DNA from: Streptococcus infantis
GTDB lineage: Bacteria > Bacillota > Bacilli > Lactobacillales > Streptococcaceae
Direction: 5' to 3'
DNA length: 55,728 bases
Assembly (NCBI RefSeq): GCF_015546995.1
Contig: NZ_JADMUH010000012.1
Span: 1 to 55,728 of the forward strand
Made by a program: the position numbers and the translations under genes. Below the pieces are notes generated by a model. The model was not told the DNA's origin. It ran no database searches and was given only the letters and a program-made list of their open reading frames with translations. Shown here piece after piece: positions 7,066-16,364 of this stretch (position 1 is its first letter; each line of letters starts with the position of its first letter).

Positions 7066-7755
7066 ATGGCTAAAAAAAGCAAACAACTTCGTGCTGCTCT
7101 TGAGAAAATCGACAGCACAAAAGCATACAGCGTAGAAGAAGCTGTAGCTCTTGCAAAAGAAACTAACTTTGCAAAATTTGATGCAACTGTAGAAGTTGCT
7201 TACAACTTGAACATTGACGTTAAAAAAGCTGACCAACAAATCCGTGGAGCAATGGTATTGCCAAACGGTACTGGTAAAACAGCTCGTGTTCTTGTATTTG
7301 CACGTGGTGCAAAAGCTGAAGAAGCTAAAGCTGCTGGTGCAGACTTCGTTGGTGAAGACGACCTAGTTGCTAAAATCAACGACGGTTGGTTGGACTTCGA
7401 CGTAGTTATCGCTACACCTGACATGATGGCTCTTGTTGGACGTCTTGGACGTGTCCTTGGACCACGTAACTTGATGCCAAACCCTAAAACTGGTACTGTA
7501 ACAATGGATGTTGCAAAAGCAGTTGAAGAGTCTAAAGGTGGTAAAATCACTTACCGTGCTGACCGTGCAGGTATCGTACAAGCTATCATCGGTAAAGTTT
7601 CATTTGAAGCTGACAAGTTAGTTGAAAACTTCAAAGCATTCAACGAAACAATCCAAAAAGCTAAACCAGCTACTGCTAAAGGAACTTACGTAACAAGCTT
7701 GACAATCACAACTACTCAAGGTGTTGGTATCAAGGTTGACGTTAACTCACTTTAA
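7066..7755 (+). CDS. rplA: 50S ribosomal protein L1
   Basis: L1-stalk protein, 229 residues, full length. Domain I halves flank the inserted domain II; visible signatures are [18 protein letters not shown] (about residues 62-79) and the ribosomal L1 signature with [21 protein letters not shown] (about 126-146). L1 also represses its own operon in several bacteria by binding mRNA that mimics its rRNA site (family knowledge). Preceded by AAGGAG and followed by a good terminator, so rplK-rplA form a closed transcription unit. Confidence 0.98.
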   Translation: MAKKSKQLRAALEKIDSTKAYSVEEAVALAKETNFAKFDATVEVAYNLNIDVKKADQQIRGAMVLPNGTGKTARVLVFARGAKAEEAKAAGADFVGEDDLVAKINDGWLDFDVVIATPDMMALVGRLGRVLGPRNLMPNPKTGTVTMDVAKAVEESKGGKITYRADRAGIVQAIIGKVSFEADKLVENFKAFNETIQKAKPATAKGTYVTSLTITTTQGVGIKVDVNSL

Positions 7756-7769
7756 TTAGTAAATAATCG

Positions 7770-7802
7770 AAAGGTTGGGACATTTTGTCTCAACCTTTTT
7801 TC
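7770..7802 (+). terminator. Intrinsic terminator of rplK-rplA
   Basis: AAAGGTTGGGACA pairs with TGTCTCAACCTTT (one G-U) and a T-run follows. Confidence 0.9.
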
Positions 7803-7866
7803 TATTAAAAGGTAAAAATACGTATAAACTTTCTAATCTATTTGATATTGTAAAGTATCTAGATAG

Positions 7867-7881
7867 AAAATTCAGAAAATT
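7867..7881 (+). promoter_or_regulatory. CodY-type box upstream of ilvB
   Basis: AAAATTCAGAAAATT matches the published CodY consensus AATTTTCWGAAAATT at 13 of 15 positions and sits 13 bases upstream of the ilvB -35 hexamer. A weaker copy (AAATTTTTGAAAAAA, about 11 of 15) overlaps the promoter spacer at roughly 7897-7911. CodY represses ilv genes in many Firmicutes when branched-chain amino acids and GTP are plentiful. Confidence 0.7.
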
Positions 7882-7893
7882 GTTTCTTTTGTC

Positions 7894-7921
7894 TTGAAAA
7901 TTTTTGAAAAAATGGTATTAT
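7894..7921 (+). promoter_or_regulatory. Promoter of the ilv operon
   Basis: TTGAAA (7894-7899), 16-base spacer, TATTAT (7916-7921). Start near 7928, so the leader is only about 30 bases and leaves no room for a T-box. Confidence 0.7.
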
Positions 7922-7958
7922 AGAAACAAGTCATTTTAAGAGAAGAGAAAGGGGAACG

Positions 7959-9659
7959 ATGGAGAAAATCATTTTAGACTCACCAAAATCAGGTTCGGAA
8001 CTCGTTTTGGAAACACTCCGTGACCTAGGAATCGATACGATTTTTGGTTATCCAGGCGGGGCTGTATTGCCTTTATATGATGCTATTTATAATTTTAAAG
8101 GCATCCGCCATATTCTAGGTCGCCATGAACAAGGTTGTCTTCATGAAGCAGAAGGTTATGCTAAGTCAACAGGAAAACTTGGTGTCGCAGTCGTCACAAG
8201 TGGACCAGGAGCTACCAATGCCATTACTGGTATTGCAGATGCTATGAGTGACAGTGTTCCCCTTTTGGTCTTCACAGGTCAGGTGGCAAGAGCGGGAATC
8301 GGTAAGGATGCTTTCCAGGAGGCAGATATTGTTGGTATTACCATGCCAATTACCAAGTACAACTATCAGGTTCGTGAGACGGTTGATATTCCGCGTGTGA
8401 TTACAGAGGCTGTGCATATTGCAACTACAGGTCGCCCAGGGCCAGTTGTTATTGACTTGCCAAAAGATGTTTCTGCTCTTGAAACGGACTTTGTCTATTC
8501 TTCAGAGATAGATTTACCAAGTTATCAACCAACTTTAGAGCCTAATGAGATGCAAATCAAGAAGATCTTGAAGCAACTCTCTAAGGCTAAGAAGCCAGTT
8601 TTGTTAGCTGGTGGTGGGATTAGTTATGCAGAGGCTGCTACGGAGTTAAATGAATTTGCAGAGCGTTATCAAATTCCTGTTGTTACCAGTCTTTTGGGAC
8701 AGGGGACAATTGCAACTAGCCATCCACTATTTTTAGGAATGGGTGGTATGCATGGTTCCTTTGCAGCTAATATCGCAATGACAGAAGCTGATTTTATGAT
8801 TTCGATTGGGTGTCGTTTTGATGACCGTTTGACTGGTAATCCTAAGACATTTGCGAAGAATGCCAAAGTAGCGCATATTGATATCGATCCAGCAGAGATT
8901 GGTAAGATTATCGCTGTTGATATCCCAGTTGTTGGAGATGCTAAAAAGGCCTTGCAACAGTTACTAGCGGAGCCAATCGTTCGTAACAACACTGAAAAAT
9001 GGATTGAAAAAGTTACCAAAGATAAGAATCGTGTTCGTTCTTATGATAAGAAGGAACGTGTCGTCCAACCACAAGCAGTTATTGAACGAATTGGTGAATT
9101 GACTAAGGGTGATGCCATTGTCGTAACTGACGTCGGACAACACCAAATGTGGACGGCTCAATACTATCCATACCAAAACGAGCGTCAACTCGTAACTTCA
9201 GGTGGACTAGGAACCATGGGATTTGGAGTTCCTGCAGCCATTGGAGCAAAAATTGCTAATCCAGATAAGGAGGTCGTGCTCTTTGTCGGTGATGGTGGTT
9301 TCCAAATGACCAATCAGGAATTGGCAATCTTGAACATCTACAAGATTCCAATCAAGGTCATCATGCTTAATAACCATTCACTTGGAATGGTTCGTCAATG
9401 GCAAGAAGCCTTCTACGATGGGCGAACATCAGAGTCAGTCTTTGACAGTCTCCCAGATTTCCAATTGATGGCTCAAGCCTATGGAGTTAAGAATTATAAA
9501 TTTGATAATCCTGAAACCTTAGAAAAGGATTTGGAAGTCATCTTGGAAGATGTACCAATGTTTATCGAGGTAGATATTTCTCGTAAAGAGCATGTTTTAC
9601 CGATGGTACCAGCTGGTAAGAGTAATCATGAGATGTTGGGGGTGAAGTTTAATGCGTAG
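7959..9659 (+). CDS. ilvB: Acetolactate synthase large (catalytic) subunit
   Basis: ThDP-dependent enzyme that condenses two pyruvates to acetolactate, or pyruvate with 2-oxobutyrate, at the first common step of valine, leucine and isoleucine synthesis. 566 residues, three domains: ThDP pyrimidine-binding (conserved Glu in LGRHEQGCLHEAEGYA, near residue 53), central FAD-binding, and C-terminal ThDP diphosphate-binding with GDGGFQMTNQEL (from about 444) and LNNHSLG (about 470). This is the anabolic, FAD-containing type rather than catabolic AlsS: a regulatory subunit gene follows, overlapping by 8 bases. GGGGAA ribosome site precedes the ATG at 7959. Confidence 0.96.
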   Translation: MEKIILDSPKSGSELVLETLRDLGIDTIFGYPGGAVLPLYDAIYNFKGIRHILGRHEQGCLHEAEGYAKSTGKLGVAVVTSGPGATNAITGIADAMSDSVPLLVFTGQVARAGIGKDAFQEADIVGITMPITKYNYQVRETVDIPRVITEAVHIATTGRPGPVVIDLPKDVSALETDFVYSSEIDLPSYQPTLEPNEMQIKKILKQLSKAKKPVLLAGGGISYAEAATELNEFAERYQIPVVTSLLGQGTIATSHPLFLGMGGMHGSFAANIAMTEADFMISIGCRFDDRLTGNPKTFAKNAKVAHIDIDPAEIGKIIAVDIPVVGDAKKALQQLLAEPIVRNNTEKWIEKVTKDKNRVRSYDKKERVVQPQAVIERIGELTKGDAIVVTDVGQHQMWTAQYYPYQNERQLVTSGGLGTMGFGVPAAIGAKIANPDKEVVLFVGDGGFQMTNQELAILNIYKIPIKVIMLNNHSLGMVRQWQEAFYDGRTSESVFDSLPDFQLMAQAYGVKNYKFDNPETLEKDLEVILEDVPMFIEVDISRKEHVLPMVPAGKSNHEMLGVKFNA

Positions 9660-10128
9660 AATGTTAACAGCCAAACTTCAAAACCGGTCAGGAGTTCTCA
9701 ATCGTTTTACCGGTGTTTTGTCTAGACGCCAAGTCAATATTGAGAGTATCTCGGTAGGGGCGACAGAAAATCCTAATGTGTCACGGATTACCATTATCAT
9801 TGATGTTGCATCTCACGATGAAGTGGAGCAAATCATCAAACAACTCAACCGTCAGGTCGACGTTATCCGTGTTCGTGATATCACTGATAAACCTCACCTA
9901 GAGCGAGAAGTTATCTTGGTTAAGATTGCTGCACCAGCTGAGAAGCGAGCAGAAATTTTGGCCATCATTCAACCTTTCCGTGCAACTGTGGTCGATGTAG
10001 CCCCAAGCTCCATTACCGTTCAGATGACGGGAAATGCAGAAAAGAGTGAAGCCTTGATTCGTGTTATTCGACCATACGGTATCAAGAATATTGCTCGTAC
10101 GGGTGCAACTGGATTTACCCGTGATTAA
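9652..10128 (+). CDS. ilvN: Acetolactate synthase small (regulatory) subunit
   Basis: Regulatory subunit, 158 residues, mediating valine feedback inhibition and full activation of IlvB. N-terminal ACT domain: NRSGVLNRFTGVLSRRQVNIESISV (about residues 10-34), the ligand-binding loop pattern of IlvN/IlvH. The C-terminal half matches the second ACT-like domain, ending GIKNIARTGATGF. The start codon lies inside the end of ilvB (8-base overlap), so translation is coupled and subunit stoichiometry is probably set that way. The ilvC gene follows after a 64-base gap without a terminator. Confidence 0.96.
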   Translation: MRRMLTAKLQNRSGVLNRFTGVLSRRQVNIESISVGATENPNVSRITIIIDVASHDEVEQIIKQLNRQVDVIRVRDITDKPHLEREVILVKIAAPAEKRAEILAIIQPFRATVVDVAPSSITVQMTGNAEKSEALIRVIRPYGIKNIARTGATGFTRD

Positions 10129-10150
10129 AAATCCAACCTAAATTTGTTAA

Positions 10151-11215
<1,065 letters not shown>

Positions 11216-11237
11216 TTTTTGAGAATAAAAATAGAAG

Positions 11238-11266
11238 GCGAGTTGGGGGGTACCTAACCCGCTTTT
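11238..11266 (+). terminator. Imperfect terminator or attenuator between ilvC and ilvA
   Basis: GCGAGTTGGG pairs with CCTAACCCGC (one mismatch, one G-U), loop GGTA or similar, then TTTTT. It lies 30 bases before ilvA and no second promoter is obvious, so it probably gives partial termination and lowers ilvA relative to ilvBNC. Confidence 0.6.
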
Positions 11267-11295
11267 TATCTTGAAAAAGAATCAAGGAGAAGATT

Positions 11296-12546
11296 ATGCT
11301 TAGTGCAAAAGATGTGGTGAAGGCCCACAAGGTTCTGAGTGGTGTCGTAGCCAATACACCACTTGACTACGATCATTATTTATCAGAAAAATACGGAGCT
11401 AAAATTTATCTCAAAAAAGAAAATGCTCAACGAGTCCGCTCTTTTAAAATTCGTGGAGCTTATTATGCCATCTCACAATTGACTAAGGAAGAACGTGAAC
11501 GTGGTGTAGTGTGCGCATCAGCGGGAAATCACGCTCAAGGTGTTGCCTACACTTGTAACGAGATGAAAATTCCTGCAACAATCTTTATGCCAATTACAAC
11601 GCCTCAACAGAAAATTGGTCAGGTTCGTTTCTTTGGTGGAGATTTTGTAACTATCAAATTGGTAGGAGATACCTTTGATGCTTCGGCCAAGGCAGCTCAA
11701 GACTATACAGTTGCTGAAAATCGTACCTTTATTGATCCTTTTGATGATCCCTATGTTCAAGCTGGTCAAGGAACAGTAGCTTATGAAATTTTAGAAGAAG
11801 CGCGAAAAGAATCCATTGATTTTGATACTGTCTTGGTGCCTGTAGGAGGTGGAGGACTCATTGCAGGAGTTTCTACTTATATAAAGGAAACGAATCCGGC
11901 TATTGAAGTTCTGGGTGTAGAAGCCAACGGAGCTCGTTCCATGAAGGCAGCATTTGAGGCTGGAGGTCCGGTTAAACTCAAAGAAATTGATAAGTTTGCA
12001 GACGGGATTGCTGTGCAGAAGGTTGGACAATTGACCTATGAAGCAACCCGTAAAAATGTTGAAACGCTTATCGGAGTGGATGAAGGTTTAATCTCTGAGA
12101 CCTTGATAGATCTTTACTCTAAACAGGGGATTGTAGCTGAGCCTGCAGGCGCTGCTAGTGTGGCTGCCTTGGAAGTACTGTCAGATTATATAAAAGGTAA
12201 GACCATTTGTTGTATCATCTCTGGAGGGAATAACGATATCAATCGTATGCCAGAGATGGAAGAACGTGCCTTGATTTATGATGGTATCAAGCATTACTTT
12301 GTGGTCAACTTCCCGCAACGTCCAGGGGCTCTTCGAGAATTTGTAAATGATATTTTAGGACCGAATGACGACATCACACGTTTTGAGTATATTAAACGTG
12401 CTAGCAAGGGAACAGGACCAGTCTTAATCGGGATTGCTCTTGCTAACAAGCATGATTATGCGGGCTTGATTCACCGAATGGAGAAATTTGATCCGTCTTA
12501 TATTAACTTGAATGGGAATGAAACTCTATATAATATGCTTGTTTAA
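11296..12546 (+). CDS. ilvA: Threonine ammonia-lyase (threonine dehydratase), biosynthetic
   Basis: PLP enzyme deaminating threonine to 2-oxobutyrate, the entry to isoleucine synthesis. 416 residues: the fold-type II catalytic domain with the PLP lysine in RSFKIRGAYYA (near residue 51), the SAGNHAQGVAYTC loop (about 75-87), the phosphate-binding glycine loop VGGGGLIAGV (about 185), and a short C-terminal ACT-like regulatory domain (about 335-416, beginning HYFVVNFPQRPGALREF). A single ACT-like domain, rather than two as in E. coli, is the Bacillus and Streptococcus form. AAGGAG lies before the ATG. Last gene of the ilv cluster. Confidence 0.96.
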   Translation: MLSAKDVVKAHKVLSGVVANTPLDYDHYLSEKYGAKIYLKKENAQRVRSFKIRGAYYAISQLTKEERERGVVCASAGNHAQGVAYTCNEMKIPATIFMPITTPQQKIGQVRFFGGDFVTIKLVGDTFDASAKAAQDYTVAENRTFIDPFDDPYVQAGQGTVAYEILEEARKESIDFDTVLVPVGGGGLIAGVSTYIKETNPAIEVLGVEANGARSMKAAFEAGGPVKLKEIDKFADGIAVQKVGQLTYEATRKNVETLIGVDEGLISETLIDLYSKQGIVAEPAGAASVAALEVLSDYIKGKTICCIISGGNNDINRMPEMEERALIYDGIKHYFVVNFPQRPGALREFVNDILGPNDDITRFEYIKRASKGTGPVLIGIALANKHDYAGLIHRMEKFDPSYINLNGNETLYNMLV

Positions 12547-12573
12547 TATCCTATAAAATTTTTATCATATCAT

Positions 12574-12602
12574 TTGCCTAACCTATATACGAGTGCTATA
12601 AT
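12574..12602 (+). promoter_or_regulatory. Promoter of the SPFH-protein gene
   Basis: TTGCCT (12574-12579), 17-base spacer, TATAAT (12597-12602); ribosome site AAAGGGGGAG follows. Confidence 0.75.
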
Positions 12603-12628
12603 GTAAGTGAAGAAAGGGGGAGATTCCC

Positions 12629-13525
12629 ATGGTTTTACAAGTTTTACTTGTTCTAGTGATTCTAATGCTTATTGTAGGAGCTATGTTAGTGAGCTCTGTT
12701 TATGTCGTTCGTCAACAGTCTGTTGCAATTATCGAACGATTTGGTAAGTATCAAAAGTTAAGTAATAGTGGTATTCATCTACGGGCACCATTTGGCATTG
12801 ACAAAATTGCAGCTCGTGTGCAGCTACGCCTTTTACAAAGTGAGATCGTGGTTGAAACCAAAACCCAAGATAACGTTTTTGTGACTATGAATGTCGCAAC
12901 TCAGTATCGTGTAAATGAGTTAAACGTTACAGACGCTTACTATAAATTGATGAGACCTGAAGCTCAAATCAAATCTTATATTGAAGATGCATTGCGCTCA
13001 TCTGTTCCTAAGTTAACTTTGGATGAATTGTTTGAGAAAAAAGATGAAATTGCATTAGAAGTTCAAAAGCAAGTAGCGGAAGAAATGTCAACGTATGGGT
13101 ATATTATCGTTAAGACGCTCATTACCAAAGTTGAGCCGGATGCAGAAGTCAAACAATCAATGAACGAAATTAATGCTGCCCAACGTAAGAGAGTGGCAGC
13201 TCAAGAATTGGCTGAAGCAGATAAAATTAAGATCGTTACAGCGGCAGAAGCTGAGGCAGAAAAAGATCGCCTCCATGGTGTGGGGATCGCAGAGCAGCGG
13301 AAAGCAATTGTTGATGGACTTGCTGATTCTATTAAAGAGTTAAAAGGAGCCAATGTCGAATTAACTGAAGAACAAATTATGTCAATCCTATTAACCAATC
13401 AGTATTTGGATACATTGAATAATTTTGCAGATAAACAAGGAAATAATACAATATTCTTGCCAGCAAATCCTAATGGAGTTGAAGATATTCGAACCCATAT
13501 ATTATCAGCTTTGAAAGCTAAATAA
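12629..13525 (+). CDS. SPFH/Band 7 (stomatin-like) membrane protein
   Basis: Membrane-anchored scaffold protein, 298 residues. One N-terminal transmembrane helix (about residues 3-26) is followed by the stomatin/prohibitin domain, recognisable from VVRQQSVAIIERFGKYQKL, then TKTQDNVFVTMNVATQYRV, and by an Ala/Glu-rich coiled-coil (about 175-230, AQRKRVAAQELAEADKIK...AEAEAEKDR). This arrangement matches bacterial QmcA/stomatin paralogs, which oligomerise in membrane microdomains. No NfeD-type partner gene is adjacent. Single-gene unit with its own good promoter, unrelated to the ilv operon upstream. Confidence 0.88.
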   Translation: MVLQVLLVLVILMLIVGAMLVSSVYVVRQQSVAIIERFGKYQKLSNSGIHLRAPFGIDKIAARVQLRLLQSEIVVETKTQDNVFVTMNVATQYRVNELNVTDAYYKLMRPEAQIKSYIEDALRSSVPKLTLDELFEKKDEIALEVQKQVAEEMSTYGYIIVKTLITKVEPDAEVKQSMNEINAAQRKRVAAQELAEADKIKIVTAAEAEAEKDRLHGVGIAEQRKAIVDGLADSIKELKGANVELTEEQIMSILLTNQYLDTLNNFADKQGNNTIFLPANPNGVEDIRTHILSALKAK

Positions 13526-13568
13526 TTATAATCTTAACGCAATAACTTTATTAATATATGTGTTTCAA

Positions 13569-13597
13569 TTGACAAATACTATAAAAACATATAGAAT
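13569..13597 (+). promoter_or_regulatory. Promoter of the 71-residue HTH-like gene
   Basis: TTGACA (13569-13574), 17-base spacer, TAGAAT (13592-13597); AGGAGAAT ribosome site before the ATG. Confidence 0.65.
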
Positions 13598-13630
13598 GAA
13601 GTTGCGTAAAGAAAAAAATAGGAGAATAAC

Positions 13631-13846
13631 ATGGCTAAGTCTAACTTTGAAAAAGTAGAAGCAGTTGTTAGCTGGGTTCGTGATAAGAAGATCACAGGGT
13701 ATCGTATTTCTAAGGAAACGAATGCGCGTGAGATGTCTATCATTGCTTTGGCTCAAGGACGTGCAAAAGTTAAAAACATTTCCTTTGAAACAGCCCTCGG
13801 CTTAATTGATTTCTACAATAAAAATCATGAAAAATTTGAAGATTAG
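13631..13846 (+). CDS. Small helix-turn-helix-like hypothetical protein
   Basis: 71-residue soluble protein. The middle (GYRISKETNAREMSIIALAQGRAKVKNISFETALGLIDFY, residues about 24-63) has the spacing of an XRE/lambda-repressor-like HTH: a GYRISKETN turn, a recognition-helix region, a basic RAKVKN segment and a final helix. The rest of an XRE domain is reduced, and the acidic-basic tail NHEKFED ends the protein. Function unknown; it could be a small DNA-binding protein. It has its own promoter and terminator. The position after ilvA and the SPFH gene, and next to an amino-acid ABC transporter in the opposite direction, gives no clear hint. Confidence 0.8.
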   Translation: MAKSNFEKVEAVVSWVRDKKITGYRISKETNAREMSIIALAQGRAKVKNISFETALGLIDFYNKNHEKFED

Positions 13847-13857
13847 TCTTTGGATAT

Positions 13858-13885
13858 AGGCAGGTTCGAAAAGAATCTGCCTTTT
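13858..13885 (+). terminator. Intrinsic terminator of the HTH-like gene
   Basis: AGGCAGGTTC pairs with GAATCTGCCT (one G-U), loop GAAAA, then TTT. Confidence 0.8.
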
Positions 13886-13898
13886 CATTTTTGGAAAT

Positions 13899-13927
13899 AA
13901 AAAAAGACTGCCATTGCAGTCTTTTTT
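13899..13927 (-). terminator. Terminator of the amino-acid ABC operon (symmetrical)
   Basis: GACTGC/GCAGTC stem (13906-13911 with 13916-13921), four-base loop, flanked by seven A and six T, so it works on both strands. It lies immediately beyond the ATPase stop codon. Confidence 0.85.
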
Positions 13928-13928
13928 C

Positions 13929-14669
13929 TTATCGAAGATAGCGTTGTAAAAATTCTCTTGTACGTTCTTCTTTGGGATTAGTAAATAGATCTTCTGGTTT
14001 GCCTTCTTCTGCAATGACACCTTTATCCATAAAGATGACGCGGTTTGATACATCGCGAGCAAATTCCATCTCGTGTGTTACAACAATCATGGTCAAGCCT
14101 TCTTGAGCCAAATCTTGCATGATTTTGAGAACTTCACCGACCATTTCAGGGTCAAGAGCTGATGTAGGCTCATCAAAGAGAATGGCATCAGGATTCATAG
14201 AAAGTGCACGAGCAATGGCAACACGTTGCTTTTGACCACCAGAAAGTTGTTTAGGTTTTGCTTGCCAGTAACGTTCTCCCATGCCAACTTTTTCAAGATT
14301 CTCTTTAGCAACTTTCTCTGCTTCTGAGCGATCACGTTTGAGTACAGTTGTTTGGGCAACGATTGTATTTTCTAGCACGTTAAGATTTTCAAAGAGGTTG
14401 AAGGACTGGAAGACCATTCCTAGTTTTTCTCGATAGTGAGTGAGGTTATAGCCTTTTTCAAGGACGTTTTCACCATGATAAAGGATTTCGCCTTCAGTCG
14501 GTGTTTCAAGTAAGTTGATCGAACGTAGGAAGGTTGATTTACCACTACCGGAACTTCCAATGATAGAAATAACTTCTCCTTTATGGATAGTGAGAGAGAT
14601 ATTTTTTAGAACCTCGTTTTGTCCATAGGATTTTTTGAGGTGTTTGATTTCAAGAATGGGTTGATTCAT
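13929..14669 (-). CDS. Polar amino acid ABC transporter, ATP-binding protein
   Basis: ATPase of a PAAT-family importer, 246 residues, resembling GlnQ/ArtP. Complete nucleotide-binding domain: Walker [10 protein letters not shown] (about residues 37-45), Q-loop in [14 protein letters not shown], signature LSGGQKQR (about 143), Walker [13 protein letters not shown] (about 163) and switch histidine in [11 protein letters not shown]. Its start codon overlaps the stop of the preceding gene (TAATG-type, 1 base), so it is cotranslated with the binding-protein/permease fusion. Exact substrate not determined; glutamine, glutamate or another polar amino acid is likely. Confidence 0.92.
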   Translation of the reverse strand: MNQPILEIKHLKKSYGQNEVLKNISLTIHKGEVISIIGSSGSGKSTFLRSINLLETPTEGEILYHGENVLEKGYNLTHYREKLGMVFQSFNLFENLNVLENTIVAQTTVLKRDRSEAEKVAKENLEKVGMGERYWQAKPKQLSGGQKQRVAIARALSMNPDAILFDEPTSALDPEMVGEVLKIMQDLAQEGLTMIVVTHEMEFARDVSNRVIFMDKGVIAEEGKPEDLFTNPKEERTREFLQRYLR

Positions 14670-16234
14670 TATTTCAAATCCTCCGTTTGCATTTGGTTAG
14701 CTCCTGTTGTGTAGGTATCCATATCCATCCGTTTTTCGATATAGCGTAGGATACGTGTTACTGTAAAGGTGAGGACAAAGTAGATAACTGCGATAATAGT
14801 AAAGGTTTGGAAGTATTGGTAGGTTTGTGTTGCTACCGTATTTCCTGAGAAGTAAAGTTCTACAACAGAGATAACATTCAATACAGAAGTATCCTTGATG
14901 TTGATGACGAACTCATTACCAGTCGCAGGTAAAATGTTTCGAACTACCTGAGGTAAAACGATCTTACGCATGGTTTGATTATGAGTCATACCAAGTGCAG
15001 TTGCTGCTTCAAATTGTCCCTTGTCAACAGCTAGGATACCACCACGAACGATTTCGGTCATGTAGGCACCGGTATTGATAGAAACGATAAAGATAGCAGC
15101 GAGAGTACGGTCTAGGTTGATTCCGAAAGCCTGGGCAGTTCCATAGTAGATAACCATAGATTGTACAATCATAGGAGTTCCACGGAAAATTTCAATATAG
15201 ATATTGAGAATCCAACCAACCATATTTTGTATGACGTAGAAAAATTGATTTTCAGATTGGGGCGCAGTACGGAAAACACCGATAGCAAGACCAATAACGA
15301 GACCAACGATAGTACCGATAATGGAAATTAAAAGTGTGATTCCGGCACCTCGCAAGAGTTGTTGCCAGTTTTCACTTAGAATTTTAGCAACTTGGCTAAA
15401 GAAATTACTGCTGTTTTCTTCAGTAGTTGTAGCTTGAACAGGTTGTTCTTTAATCATACGATCCATTAGGGCAACTTGTTCTTCTTTAGTGATGGTTTCA
15501 ATGCTAGCATTGATTTGGCTGATACGTTCGTCATCCTTACGAAGACCGATAGCGATAGAGGTATCTTCTTCTCCAGTTTTAAAACCAGGTTCAGGCTGAA
15601 TCATTTTAAATTTGGCATTTGCTGATTCAGCAGTTAGAGCCTCTGGGCGTTCAGAAACATAGGCGTCAATGACACCAGCTTCAAGAGCTTGACGCATTTG
15701 AGCGAAATCACCCATGGCAGTTTCTTTTTTAGCGCCTGGAATTTGAGAAATCAAGTCGTAAAGGTAAACCCCTTGTTGAGAAGTGATTTTTGCATCTTTA
15801 AAGTCATTTAAGCTAGTAGCATTAGCGTAGCTCGAGTCTTTCTTCACTACGAGAACAGGCTCACTAGTGTAGTAACTACTTGAGAAGGCAATTTCTTGCT
15901 TGCGTTCAGCGGTTGGGCTCATACCAGCGATAATCATATCGATTTTACCGGAAGTCAGAGCTGGAACAAGTCCTTCCCATTTTGTCTTAACAATGAGGGG
16001 TTCTTTACCGAGGTCTTTAGCGATTTTTTTTGCAATTTGAACATCATAACCATTGGCGTACTGGTTGGTCCCGTCAATCTTGACAGCACCGTTGCTATCG
16101 TCGTCTTGAGTCCAGTTGAAGGGTGCATAAGCTGCTTCCATCCCGATGCGTAAATATTCATCGGCTTGGACCTGGCTAACTAGTCCTAGGGTCAGGGCTA
16201 GGCTAGCAAGGATAGTTAAGCATAATTTTTTCAT
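14669..16234 (-). CDS. Amino acid ABC transporter: binding-protein/permease fusion
   Basis: 521-residue fusion. A signal peptide (about residues 1-24, [17 protein letters not shown]...VQA) is followed by a family-3 solute-binding domain (about 26-270; [14 protein letters not shown], then [30 protein letters not shown] and a GVYLYDLI hinge). A linker rich in Thr/Glu leads to a permease domain of about five helices (about 300-510) with the EAA-type loop [21 protein letters not shown]. Tethering the receptor to the permease is a known Gram-positive arrangement. I moved the start to the ATG at 16234, which begins the signal peptide and has a purine-rich site upstream. Operon with the ATPase gene; strong promoter upstream. 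Confidence 0.9.
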   Translation of the reverse strand: MKKLCLTILASLALTLGLVSQVQADEYLRIGMEAAYAPFNWTQDDDSNGAVKIDGTNQYANGYDVQIAKKIAKDLGKEPLIVKTKWEGLVPALTSGKIDMIIAGMSPTAERKQEIAFSSSYYTSEPVLVVKKDSSYANATSLNDFKDAKITSQQGVYLYDLISQIPGAKKETAMGDFAQMRQALEAGVIDAYVSERPEALTAESANAKFKMIQPEPGFKTGEEDTSIAIGLRKDDERISQINASIETITKEEQVALMDRMIKEQPVQATTTEENSSNFFSQVAKILSENWQQLLRGAGITLLISIIGTIVGLVIGLAIGVFRTAPQSENQFFYVIQNMVGWILNIYIEIFRGTPMIVQSMVIYYGTAQAFGINLDRTLAAIFIVSINTGAYMTEIVRGGILAVDKGQFEAATALGMTHNQTMRKIVLPQVVRNILPATGNEFVINIKDTSVLNVISVVELYFSGNTVATQTYQYFQTFTIIAVIYFVLTFTVTRILRYIEKRMDMDTYTTGANQMQTEDLK

Positions 16235-16271
16235 GTTTTCTCCTATTTCTAGTCTAAAAATGGCTCCCTCT

Positions 16272-16300
16272 ATTGTATCTAAAAATGATGAGATTTTCAA
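16272..16300 (-). promoter_or_regulatory. Promoter of the amino-acid ABC operon
   Basis: On the minus strand: TTGAAA (16300-16295), 17-base spacer, TACAAT (16277-16272). Divergent from the DUF2207 gene promoter. Confidence 0.75.
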
Positions 16301-16327
16301 TACAAGCAAACCTTAAGTTCTAAAAAA

Positions 16328-16336
16328 TGATATAAT
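16328..16336 (+). promoter_or_regulatory. Extended -10 promoter of the DUF2207 gene
   Basis: TGATATAAT is an extended -10 element; no good -35 is visible. Transcription would begin near 16343, giving a leader of only about 22 bases. Confidence 0.6.
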
Positions 16337-16364
16337 AGTGAAAAAACGTGAAAGGGAATGTAAG

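Noticed and set aside
7803..7958. T-box or leader-peptide attenuator for ilvB
   Set aside because: The predicted leader is only about 30 bases and shows no specifier hairpin or T-box motif.
16300..16340. CiaR-type TTTAAG direct repeat in the divergent promoter region
   Set aside because: Only one partial CTTAAG copy is present; the second half-site does not match.
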